NCBI GenBank assembly: GCA_023105745.1
Contig: JALGQZ010000009.1
Location: 17,532,564 to 17,596,563 of the forward strand
Origin: Austropuccinia psidii
Taxonomy: Eukaryota > Basidiomycota > Pucciniomycetes > Pucciniales > Sphaerophragmiaceae
Direction: 5' to 3'
DNA: 64,000 nt
The position numbers and the translations under genes were made by a program. Below, one piece after another: positions 48,466-59,299 of this stretch. The notes under the pieces were generated by a model. It saw only the letters and a program-made list of their open reading frames with translations. It made no database searches and was not told the DNA's origin. Each line of letters opens with the position of its first letter. Positions within the stretch are counted from its first letter, which is position 1.

Positions 48466-48856
48466 TTTTTGTCGCTTCACTTTGAATTGAAAAAAAGTTT
48501 TTTTTCATTTGGAATCCCTATTGGGATGTGTGCCTCATCCCGTAACCCGTTGTGATTGGGTTAAGTATTTAAGTTTTCCAAAAAATTGAGGCCCGAGGCC
48601 CGAATCCTTGGTAATATCCCACGGGGAATCCCTAAGAATCCGGGATCGGGGCCCGGGCTTAGTCGTGAAGCCACAACTGCATTGTACAGCCAAAGAAACA
48701 AAAGGTATTGTAATTACTGTGAAAAGAAAAGCCACCTGGAAGAATACTGTTAGAAAAAGTATCCTGAGAAGAAACCAGCTAACCTCTTTGCTCAAGTCAA
48801 TGAGAATGAGCCATCAATTGCATTCTAACTTGCACCGTCTCAACAGTGAGGGGGCG

Positions 48857-49112
48857 TGTTAGAGCATTTCACCGTTGAAACGGTGCTTTCCCTTTCTATT
48901 ATTTGTACTTTTCCTTTAAAATACTTTTGTGTGTTTTCTTATTGTACATGTTTTACTAAAAAGCACTGTACTCTTTAGTATTTAAAGAGACAATCCTTCG
49001 TTGTAACTAACGATATGAAAAAAATATAATAATAAATATCTTATCAGAAACAAAAACTACTAGATAATATCATTGTCGTCGTCGCTGCGCTATTGTGACC
49101 ACTACCTTAACA
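48857..49112 (+). repeat. 3' LTR of the gag-only copia element
   Basis: 256 bp from TGTTAGAGCATTTCACC to CCTTAACA, preceded by a purine tract and followed by AAAGT. Confidence 0.92.
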
Positions 49113-49560
49113 AAAGTAACCAAAATGGAGAAAATGATGACCTCAGATGTCCACAGTGTTGCCTTTATTCCAAACCCTGAGGAGTTGTTTATTCCCAAAT
49201 TCCATCCTTATGAGCAAGTTTTGGATAAGAAATTCAACAAAAAAAGTCAAGAGATGGTAGTTAAAGCATATGAATTAGCACCAGAAGAAATATTGTCTTC
49301 AGAAGAAGGGGAAGATGATGATGGCAATTAGAGTTTGGATTTGGAAGAACCAAGTGTTGGTGGAGAGGATGAAAAATAAGAGGGCTCATATTAACTGTGT
49401 GAGTATTCTTATGAGGATGATGCATTTAGCCCATCAGAAGGGGAATGAAGTGATGATGAGGGTTATCTAAGTGGAAACAAAAGAAGTGAAGATGATTCCC
49501 AAGAAATAGAAGAAGTAGAGGAGGATCTTTGAAGGTATTTAGTGATTCTCTTCTAAAAAT
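49113..49560 (+). pseudogene. Unrecognised decayed coding region, right part (acidic)
   Basis: Continues the sequence interrupted at 44614. It reads VHSVAFIPNPEELFIPKF, HPYEQVLDKKFNKKSQEM and APEEILSSEEGEDDDGN, then an acidic Ser/Glu/Asp-rich stretch with three or four stops to about 49530. The acidic tail could belong to a nuclear or transposon accessory protein, but I recognise no domain. Confidence 0.35.
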
Positions 49561-49799
49561 CAGATAATTTTCAGAATGAACATATAACTTTGAAATTTGT
49601 TTATTTGATTGTATATATTTTACTTGTTTGCCAGTTTTCTCTTTTTACAAATTGGAAAGTTGTGTTGGACAAATCAAAAAAATTTAATTTAAAATATGAG
49701 TCATAACATGATTCAAAACAGAATATGACACTATGATATAGAAATGAGGGAGTTTTTTAAATCTATCAGTCACAATTATATGAAAAAATTATAAATCAA

Positions 49800-52700
49800 T
49801 CACTAGGAACACAAAATATTTCATTCTAAAATGGTCAGTAAGAAACAAGAGAAATTATCGCATTTGGGCTAAAAATTATATTTCTAAAAGAATGTTTTTG
49901 TGCAAAAGTAATTCCAAAAAATGGACAAATAGTAGCCAATGTGTTCAGGAGGCTATCAAGGTCTTTGATACTGGCTATTGAGAAAATTGATGTGAATTCC
50001 TGTGACCTTCTCTTTTTATGGACCAAAGAAGTTGTGAATTTCTAAGACAAGACCATATTTCTAAGTGTTCTTATCCTTATAGATAAACATGTTATTTGGC
50101 TTCAAGACAAACACATTTTGGCTTAGTTTAGGAATTTTAACTTCCCTTACTGAATTTGAAAGCTGACTGAGGACACAATGACCCAGTGGATCTAGAAAAT
50201 AACTCATATTGCACACCTGAACCCCCTGATTCTTGAACATATTGAGCATGGATGCATAGAATATCCCACTAACTTGCATTTATTTTTTGTGTTTGATTGC
50301 CTTTTCAGAATACTCTTCCAAAATGTTTTGAACTATGGCATGATTAGCCAACAGTCTTTGACTTTTTTGTGCTCTTTGCATAATGGTACGGTGGATTCCC
50401 CCAGTCTCAACAACACACATTTTCCATGAGACTGATAAAGATTACTTATGGACTTATAAAAATCACCAATATTCTTATTTTTGAGTATTTTTTGTAACAT
50501 TCCTATCATCCTCTCACCCAAAAACTCTGAAACTCCCATCAAAGGCCCCCATGTTTGCATTTGATCTGGAACATGTAATTCATAATGGTGGTTTGGTTTT
50601 ATCTTTGGATTATTGAAGATAAAGTGTGAGGATTTCTTTGGGGGGCTTTAAGAAATTTAGAATCAACCTTCATGGCATTCTCTTATCATTGGTGCACATG
50701 ACATCCTTGTGCATTGGATCAAATCTACAGTTTTTTACAAAAACATCCCACAATTAGAGTTGAAATTGATCTGCTCCTTTGACTCTATGTAAATGTCTGG
50801 AATTATTAGTGATATTATCAATGTGAATATACTTAACCAACGTGAGGCTTTAATAAATCTATTACTAGTTTTTCCGCACCTGTTGGAAACACAACATAAA
50901 CCATCAGCTGACAAAATAGCCGCATTTCTTTGGTGGTAATCAATCCCCCACCTATCCCCCCCTCCAAGAAATATATCATTCACATTATCCTCTTCCGATT
51001 TATTGCCTGATTATATATATGATTGGCCTTGAGTGCTGAAGATGTCTCTTGTTCCCATTTTTCTTTCTTGTTCTTCATCTTGAAAATCCCATCAAAACTG
51101 AAAATTCTCTGCTAGGACCCCTTTTACCCAGTTATGCAATACACCAAGGGGCATGTGAGTTTTCACAATTAGGTAAGGAAGTTGATTGAATTTGGGTCAG
51201 TGAGCTTCAGCTTCAAATTTAATCAATTCATGTGCTGATGTTGTCTTTTCTTCCTTCCATGATTGCTCAGCCTGCGAGATTCCTCAAGCTAGATTACTGT
51301 TTCCCAGCTGAAAAAGATGTAATTTGTTCAAATTTGAATTGCACCGACCACAAAACCTTTTGGCTTAATGAGAGCCAGAGCCAATAATATTGTGTGTTGC
51401 TACCAAATCACCACAAATTTCTAGTAGCTGAATATAAACCACATGTCCTTCTGTATTTTGATATTTTTGTGAATTGAAGTAATATTTGAGAACCAACAGA
51501 TAATCTACTAGGGGCTTTAAGACATTTCTCATAGTAACTACATAAGGAGAGTTCGTGCCAGGGATTATTCTATAGAGTAATTAAAATTAAGGCTTGTTTT
51601 TTAGTGTTGGAGGAAGGCTGAGGCATCTAAGTATCACACAACCCATAATTTCTTGTTTTCCTGACAGCTTGTTCCCTTGTGGATTAAGTAAGTCAATAAA
51701 AAGTGATACTACTAATTTAAGTTCCTTCTGGTTAGTTTAATCAATCTTTGACCAGGAGAAAGCTTTCCAGGCTTGAGATGGTTGGATATCTATAGTACCC
51801 TTGAGGGTGGTAAGCTTGTTTTTCCATGTTTCGATTGTGTCTTCAAACATGGAAAGGCTTAATAGCCGGTGAATCCAGTCAGCTATTGTATGGATATGGT
51901 ATACAAAGTTTGGTGTGTTAATGATCCCAACCCCATTCAATCACATGATTGAATTCTGACAAGGTCCTATTCCTTTTTCATGCAATGTGCTGAAGGTTTT
52001 TGTGGCCTTGAATAATGAATGATTGCAGATAGATTGGTTTAAGGCTTGGTATGTGCAAGTAATTGGAAAATTTACAGAATTTTATAGTGAAAAGCATTTG
52101 TTTCAGCATTCATACAGTTTGAAATGAGGGGAAATATGGAGGGTCTTCAGCATTTTACATGGGTCTTTCTTGATTTCAAAAAGCTCCGATGGGTCTCTTT
52201 GGGCAGCCAATATAATGGAATGCAAAAATTGGTAAACAAGCCAAAGGTTTTTCCAGCTGAGTGAACACAATAGATGCAGCCAGAAGATAAAAGAAGCTAC
52301 AAGAAACAATCATTTCAAAAGCCATTAGCATTGCAAGATCCCAAAAATTGAAAAAAACACATTATTCACATGATGAACTCTCATTGTTTGAAAAGATTTT
52401 CTCATTGTCAGTTCCATAATCTAAGATTTCAGGATTTGAATAAATTGTATCTAATGTAGGTATAGAGTCTTCATCACTTTCAGATTTGAATGAAATAAGT
52501 TTTTCATGAAAAATTATATCTCCTTGTACATGCTTCCTTTATTTTCTTGAGGATATCAGCTGTCCATGTACAGGAAAATTCGATTGATTCATCTTGTAAG
52601 AGAGACATTGATTGCAAACACAAATCTCCATTTTTTTGGGAAGGTTTCTTATAAAAAGGGGGAGAAAAAATAAAATAATGAAGGTTTTTGTGGCTTCAAA

Positions 52701-53050
52701 AATAGTGGAGGGTATTTGTAAATGAGGAGGAGTAAGATGGCAAGAAAGATTAAGAGCTGTCATGGCAGCTATGGGAGTTTTTGATGATGCCATTACAGCT
52801 ATGAAGGTTTTTCAAGCTGTTGCTTCAGATTGGGATTTTTCATTGACAACAGCACATGAACAGAATGAGAGGGTTCAGGGTCAACAACAGGGTGAAATTG
52901 CATATGAAAAGTCGCTCAATTTTACACAGTGCTATTGAGTCTGTGCTTCTTTCAAATTTAAATAACTTTTAAACAGGTTAAATTCCCCCCCTGGCAGAAA
53001 TTCTTCTTCCAGATCTCTCAGTTTGGGGAATAGGGTAACCATTCTGGTTA
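49800..53050 (-). pseudogene. Plavaka-like (tnp2/CACTA-type) transposase, decayed
   Basis: Minus strand, reading leftward from about 52800. A short Cys-containing N-terminal piece (CVCNQCLSYKMNQSNF) comes first. Then, near 51940-51740, DWIHRLLSLSMFEDTIETW. Near 51730-51600, KLVVSLFIDLLNPQGNKLSG, the most diagnostic segment of fungal Plavaka/tnp2 proteins. Near 51520-51340, LVDYLL, ICGDLVATHNIIGS and AKRFCGRC. Near 50700-50330, GPLMGVSEFLGERMIGMLQK, common in rust-fungus members. Near 50280-50060 is the C-terminal part (SQNVFVLKPNN). At least eight stops or shifts separate these, so it is dead. I could not identify the termini. 53051-53270 is non-coding. Confidence 0.75.
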
Positions 53051-53269
53051 GCATATTCTGAGCTTTGAGCAAGCTTGGAGATGAAAATTAGTATTTCTGT
53101 GTTCCTGGCTTCTCTAAAACCTAATTCATGTTTGAAACTTGTTATTATTGAGGGTGCTCAACTCTGATAATTATTTGAAAAGTACAATATTCAGCTGCTT
53201 GAACAATGCTTGCCAGTGATAGACTTGCTAAACCCACTGTTATGGGGCTATAATTCATCATCTAGTATG

Positions 53270-54304
53270 AGAGTTTTGATTTTTTAAATTAATCATAAAA
53301 TGAATTGATTAACTTTTAATCAATAAACTAGCTATAAAATTGATGTATCAATTATAAAATGAATAAGAATTAATTTCTTAATTATGAAATTTACTGATGA
53401 ATTAATTATAAAATACATATATTCTTCATAAAATTCATAAATTAATTATAAAGCTGATTAGCTAATTATAAAATAAGTTTGTTCATTATGAAATTAATAA
53501 GCTAATTTTGAAATGATGAGATCAATTTTTGAGTTAATAAATTTATTAATTATTATAACATTGATAAATTAATTACAAAATTAATAAATTAATTGAGAAA
53601 CTAGTAAATTAAGTATTAAATTAGTAAAGTAATTATAATATCAAGAAATCGATTATATAATTGAGAAATTAATTATAGAACCAATCAAGCAATTATAGAA
53701 TTAATAAAATAATTTCAAAATTCACAAAATAATTATGAAATTAATCAATTAATTCTGAAATTCCTGAATTAATTATAAAATACCTAAATTAAATTAATAA
53801 ATTAATCATAAAATTCCTAATGAATTTTATAATTAATTGATTAATTCTATCATTCATCAATTGATTATAAAATAAATAAAATCATTTTATAATTAATTAG
53901 TTATGAAATTAATTTTAAAATGTATTATAAAATTAATAAATTAATTTTTCAAGTATAGAATTAATCAATTAATTAAGAATGTAATCAATCAATTATAAAA
54001 TTGACCCATTAATTATTGAATTAATCCATTAATTATCAAGTTAAAAAATTGATTGAAAAATTGAGGAATTAATGATAAAATTAATAAATCAATTTTTGAA
54101 TTATTTTATTAATTAGAATTAGAAAGTTCATTTTCAAATTAATTAATTAAGTAAGTAATTACAACATGAATAAATCAATGAATTATTTATAAAATTGATA
54201 ACTTCATTATGAATCAATCAATTATAAAACTAATAAATTGATTGTTAAATGAATAGATCAGCTACAAAGTATTAAATTAAGAAATTCATTATAATATTAA
54301 GTTA
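53270..54304. repeat. Degenerate AT satellite, left part
   Basis: About 1 kb of imperfect units near 18-22 bp, consensus roughly TTAATTATAAAATTAATAAA, with no coding potential. It resumes at 58360 after the MULE, so the MULE inserted into the array. Confidence 0.8.
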
Positions 54305-57300
54305 GGGTGTTGATAAACCCATGTAAGCCCTTACATGTTTTTATAAATTTATGTCCAAAAAAGTGTAAGTGACCTTTTTTTCTTAAGAAAATTCCTCAGG
54401 ATTAGTTTTGGGACTTTTTTTTTATCTTTTTTGCCATAATTTTTCTGACATGGGATGTCAAGATCCCCAAATTTTTTAATTTTTTTTGCCAGATTTCTCC
54501 AATTAAGTCAGTTTGGCAAACTGGAATATTTTTTAAAAATGCATTTAAAATGTTTTCACTTATTAATTTTCTTAATTTTTTTATAATGAAGAGTTAAATA
54601 TTGACAATCAAGAACTAGAAGCCCATAATTTTGGTTTTTTTTTGGTGGGACAAGTGAAGGCCCAAAAAGATATTTTTTCATGTTTGTAATATGACTTTTA
54701 AGGACAAAAGTGCCACATGTTTGATAAAAAATGAGACTGAGGTGGTATTTAAGCAATAAGTAGGACAGATAAGGGGGATAATTGGCATAGATTGTATATA
54801 CAAAAGTCAATCTCCAATCTCCAAAATAGTTGTTTGTTTCTGAGGGGGAGGGAAGATTGAAAAAATATAACATCCTGTGTTTCTTAAATTTATCTTCCCA
54901 TGCCTGGGATTGTGGCTGGGAATGAAATTCAAAATTCACAGTAATGGGGGCGACTGGATAAGCTTTTTAAATGATGATATCCAATGGAAGAAAATGAGAA
55001 CAGCTATTCAAGAAATAGAGCAAAATGAGTGTATTATCATTTGGAGGACATAAATAAGGTAAGAAAGAGAAATATTTTACTGTGAATTAACAGAAACTGG
55101 GCTTTGATACTTATTTGCAATTGGATACCCCATATCAGGCATGGACATCCGCTTGCTCTTTGGAGCCTGGACAGCCTCTTCAAACCACTAAATTCTGTCC
55201 AGATAAGAGTATTATGAGGGTACCAAAGTGCTCATGACTTCATAAAGGTCTGTATTTTTTTAAATTTCTTCAGCCAAGTCCCCTCTGACATAAGCCAATT
55301 GATCTTGAGTCTTGTAAATGTAATGGGATACTGTTCTGTAGCCACATTTTCCATCAACCTGGACATTGATAGGCTTGAATGTGTATTTAAATATGAGTTT
55401 TGGAAAGTCTTCTGAGCCAGGTACCTAATAAAAATGGGTCAAAAATTAATAAATATTAAGAGAAACAAGAATATTCCACATGAAAATGAATCAAAAACGT
55501 GCAAGTAGCTTGGAGCATTAAGCACTTGTGTGATAATTGCTTTGGAAACGCTAGCAGATTAAATCAATTGCATCATATATCTTCAAAGCTGTTGCAGTCT
55601 TTAAGGACTTTATTTGTGAGGTTTTTCTACCCATTTCCAATCTTCTTGACCTTCTGAGGGTGACTCCTCACTTGCCATATTCATTCCACTCAGTTTCTGA
55701 CGGTAGTGAATATGATTAACTTATTGATTTGGATAAGGAGGCCTCAGAATATTCAGATGAATCCACTTCCATAATCTGAGAGGGTGCAATTGACTGTGAT
55801 ATTTATGTTTTTGTGCTTGTCAATTTTGATGGGGGTCTTCCTCTTCTTTTGGATTGACTTTGAAGGATATCAAATCTTGAGGGATCCCTTTAATTTTTAT
55901 TTTTGGCTCCTTGAAGTCTTCCACAGATATTTTTGCATTAAAGTGGGTCTTCATAATATTGATAATCCTTTTGACTCTTGAGAATTTGATCAAAAGGGAC
56001 TTTTTCAGTCAGAAAATCTTGAAAATGCTGAATAATTGGGGCTATTTCTTCCATTTGTCTTTGAAAAAGGTCTTCCCCAATATCTTCAAATATTCCTTTG
56101 GCTTAATTCATTCTTTCTTTCTCAAAAATTTGATAATCACCTTGATAACAAGTCTGAAAAAATATGACAAAGAAAATAAGTTGATATAAAAAAAGCAAAG
56201 AAATTGAAGATACAAAAATCCTCAAAAGTAAATTCAAATTCCACTGGGGATGGAAGTCTAATATCTGAAGCCTTTGGTTTATGGAGAATTCCTGTTGGGT
56301 ATTATGCTTGAAAGGTATGCCTTGATAATTGTTGTATTTGTTGGTGCGTTTTTGTTTGGGGGGAAATTTGGTTTTGAAATTTTGAAAGGCCATCTGAAGG
56401 GCATAATGAGACACCTTGCCATTGAGAGAACAGATATGTGGAGAGAAATTCTTGACATGGAAAATCATTATCTTTGGAGATTCTGTTGATTATGTTAATA
56501 AATTGTTTCTTAAAAGCCATGCAAAGAGCCCTAATAACTTCCAGAAGAGTATCAGTGGACCTTTAGAGCCAAATTTTAACCAATGTATGGGAAACTTCAG
56601 CTCTTGAGGTGGAGTCCACACCCAGGTGGCAATGGTAGTTGGTCCAGGCTGGCACATAATACTCCTTTAGAGGAAGACACGGTTTTTCTAAATATTAAAA
56701 GACTTGAGGATTTTTTACTTGCTTTTTAAGCTCCTTCGAGTTATCCTTGAAAGAATTTTCAGTTGATGAATAAATAAACTGAGAAATGAATCCTAAATTC
56801 ACTAATAAAACAATAATATGGATAAAATTGAAAGATAAAAGTATATTTACTGATTTGAAAGGCCCATCAAAGTTTCCAAATCAGTGCCATGAGTAATTTT
56901 CTTCATGAAATGGGAAGATACATCTTTATTGATGTGCCAAGTTCATAACATGACTTTTGAGTCTGGGAAGAGCTTCTTAAGAGAATTTTTCAAGGAAAAA
57001 TCCCTGTCAATAACAATGAATGGCAGGGAACAATATTGGTGTTGTTGATAACCTTTTCTATGTATTGATTCAAACTCCAAGTAAGGGATGGTTCAGTTTC
57101 ATTCTTAATCAAACAAAAAGCCCCAGAAAAGGTCTTATTTGTTGATCTGAATCCAAAAATATGAAAAAGGGGCATTTTTACTTATTTGTCTCTAAATACA
57201 ATACATAAGAATGACATGAGGAAAGCCATGAAGGTGCTTTATGGAAAGGGGGTTAGTAAAAAACAAGGAGGGAATGTGTCCCTAAGAACCCCTTTCAGAA

Positions 57301-58359
57301 AACCACACAAAATGTTCTTCTTTGAGGGCATCAATAAGAGAATAAGTGGGCCTTCTGCCTTGAAGTTTGTCTTTCTTTATTTTCTTGACCTGGTTGTAAA
57401 TGTCTTGAACGATTACAGGACTGTCAGACTCCCTCTGGATGCATGATTGGGCCTGAACTTGCCTTGGAATGAGCAGTGATTCAAACATTTGAGCTATTTG
57501 GGATGTTTCTTGCTCATTGAATATTATGAAAGAAGGATTTGAGATGATATTTTAAGTGGAATCATGGCTTTGTTCAGGATTTTTGACCTTAAGAGTCCAA
57601 TTGGTACTCTTGGCATATTTTTGGGCATAAAGTCTAACTGGACAGTCAAGTTTTCTTGAAGGGACTGTTTTTAGGTGGTTTTGTGGGGATTTGGGGTCCC
57701 ATAAATGTAACAACCTATTTCAATTTGGTTATGGGTCATATTGGACTGCAAGGTGGACACAGCATACCCCTGCTCCCTGAAAAAATGATGCACATGTTGT
57801 TGAAGAAGCTCAAGGGTCTGAAATTCACCTTCAGTGGGGGTTTGAAGAATTATATGGTGAAAGAGATGTATAAATTTAAAAAAGGGGGGTTTGGGGGATT
57901 TGGAATGAGTAAAGAACCTTTTGAAATGTGGAAAAGAAGGGATTTAAAGGTGTGAAAAGTCAAACAAAGTTGGAAAAGGTGAAATGAAGAGGTTTTGATT
58001 TAAGATTAATGAAAGAGGGAAGGTAAAAAAAGGTAATTTTAGAGGCTTGGAAGCAGGTTGCTTTGGAGGAAAATGCAGTCTTTGTAAAAAAAAATAATTT
58101 AAAAGCTTTGCAAAGTTTTGTCTTTCAAAGAAAAAAATCTTTTTTATGGGGGATTATGTAAATTATTTGTGTGTTTGGTCTTTTTTGTTTTTTGGGGGTT
58201 GATGTAAAAAAAGTGAAACAATTGGGTTAAGGGGTTTTTTTGGGGGTTTTGGAAGGTTTTGGACCAATACATGTTTTTTTGCTTCATTTTAATTTAAAAT
58301 GGGTCCAGGGCACCCCTTATGTGTTTTTACTAAAAAATTACATGTTTTTACCAATAACC
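54305..58359. mobile_element. Mutator-like element (MULE), 4.06 kb
   Basis: The terminal inverted repeats (left GGGTGTTGATAAACCCATGT at 54305, right end TTACCAATAACC at 58359) match those of the 697-bp element at 40981-41677, including a short internal palindrome (CATGTAAG, CC, CTTACATG). The flanks are TTAAGTTA and TTAATTTA, a plausible diverged 8-bp target duplication. It contains a minus-strand FAR1/MULE-type transposase remnant. It is inserted in the satellite array. Confidence 0.82.
55700..57900 (-). pseudogene. MULE transposase with FAR1-type zinc finger, decayed
   Basis: Minus strand. N-terminal part near 57750-57600: FREQGYAVSTLQSNMTHNQI, then CPVRLYAQKYAKSTNWTLKV and NPEQSHD, the C...H.H pattern of the FAR1/WRKY-GCM1 zinc finger. 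Next, at 57490-57280, are SPVIVQDIYNQVKKIKKDKL and RRPTYSLIDALKEE, the segment that precedes the MULE catalytic domain. FFTNPLSIKHL follows. Around the first catalytic site, ILMYCI stands where LMDCTY is usual, so that Asp is lost. The second site survives as FIVIDRDFSLKNSLKKLFP near 57020. Near 56420, KVSHYALQMAFQNF matches the C-terminal part. Several stops and frameshifts separate these pieces. Confidence 0.72.
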
Positions 58360-58545
58360 TTAATTTATGAATTCTAAATTTAGTAAAATAATTATTAAAT
58401 TAAGGAATTAATTAATTACCTAACAAACTAATTATGAAATTAATCAATTAAGAAATAAACAAAATAATTATATAATTTAGAAATTAATCAAAAATCTGAT
58501 AAAATATTTTCAAAGGAATAAATTAATTATAGAATGAAATAGAAA
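58360..58545. repeat. Degenerate AT satellite, right part
   Basis: The same type of unit as at 53270-54304 (AATTAATCAATTAAGAAATA, AATTATATAATTTAGAAATT), continuing after the MULE. Confidence 0.7.
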
Positions 58546-59299
58546 TTCATCCAGATTAGTAATTTCAAAGTTATTACTACATCAAGTTCTGAATACACCT
58601 TTCATAATGCTTAAATTCTTTGAATATCTGCAATATCTATCATCATGAGAGTATGTGATGATATAGCCTTTGTTAGAAAATCCAATGTATGGTGTCATGG
58701 TACCATATATTGGAAATACAATAAGATTTACAAATCTCACTATTCAAGCTTTCAGCCACATTTGAATGAGGGTGCATATGAGTAGGCATTTTTCATCTGA
58801 ATTGACCAACTTTGGCACACATGCATACAGCACCGAATTCTAATTTATCACTTTTGAGAATTTTAATCAAAGAAAATATAATCTCTATATTAATGGCCAA
58901 AAAGTAAGATAAAACCCCCAAATAAAGAATAGTATAAAATGGATGTTACAAGTACCAAAAAACTGAAAATATCTATCAAGCATGGGACTATTTTGGTCAT
59001 AAGCATTGCTGAACATGGGACTGTGAGTGTTTCTTCCTCATCAGGCCCAGAGCCATTCTTTTCTTTCATGCATGACCAAAATCTAATACCAAAGTCTTTT
59101 CAAAATGATACCTTAGTGGTACTGTTTAATTGAAATCATCAACAGAGATAAAACAGCTATCTGATATTTTACGTATATACTTGTTAGTCCGCCTCTATAT
59201 AGGCTCCACCAGCTTCTTGGCTTCAGAAATAAATTTTGGTATTTGGATTAATGATAAAGCTCCTTTGAATAAGCTTTTATTACAGTCATCATAACATAC
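58546..59299. other. No gene recognised
   Basis: Ordinary-complexity AT-rich sequence. A 64-codon plus frame at 58939-59133 (MDVTSTKKLKISIKHG) has no recognisable family. Nothing else is seen. Confidence 0.4.

Larger units (their letters stand above)
45775..48660 (+). mobile_element. hAT DNA transposon, TSD AGTCGTGA
   Basis: 2,886 bp, flanked by the 8-bp duplication AGTCGTGA at 45767-45774 and 48661-48668, the length typical of hAT. The termini are short imperfect inverted repeats (left CAGCCTGGGTCCCG, right complement AAGCCCGGGCCCCG). Removing the insert and one duplication restores the copia Gag frame (NEDSREATTALYS). It is visibly richer in G and C than its surroundings. Confidence 0.93.
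45198..48854 (+). pseudogene. Copia-type Gag split by the hAT insertion
   Basis: Starts MSSNNLANCLLLNSENYFTW at 45198, a copia Gag N-terminal pattern. It continues after a TGA at 45377 with WKILKEKYMSNDIS, FIQEIQITVSKMKLVGFKLEE and VLSKIPQELDSFV (UBN2/gag-polypeptide type) to NEDSR at the hAT site (45767-45774). After the hAT it resumes at 48661 as EATTALYSQRNKRYCNYCEK with a zinc knuckle (CNYC...HLEEYC), then stops near 48751 and 48824. It would bind and package the element RNA. The hAT and three stops disable it. Confidence 0.85.
44615..49112 (+). mobile_element. Gag-only (non-autonomous) Ty1/copia-type LTR element, TSD AAAGT
   Basis: LTRs at 44615-44879 and 48857-49112 (TGTTAGAGCATTTCACC to CACTACCTTAACA), flanked by AAAGT at 44610-44614 and 49113-49117. 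Between them lie a repeat-containing leader, a gag, and a polypurine tract GTGAGGGGGCG just before the 3' LTR. There is no protease, integrase or RT: once the inserted hAT is removed, gag passes directly to the zinc knuckle and then the 3' LTR. It must have moved with enzymes from another element. The LTRs differ by a modest number of substitutions plus one indel. Confidence 0.9.

Noticed and set aside
53240..53280. TAGTATGAG/CACTA-like ends for the Plavaka element
   Set aside because: A short match only; no convincing inverted partner was found near 49730.
57186..57955. Plus-strand ORFs inside the MULE
   Set aside because: They are opposite-strand readings of the minus-strand transposase remnant, which has recognisable motifs.
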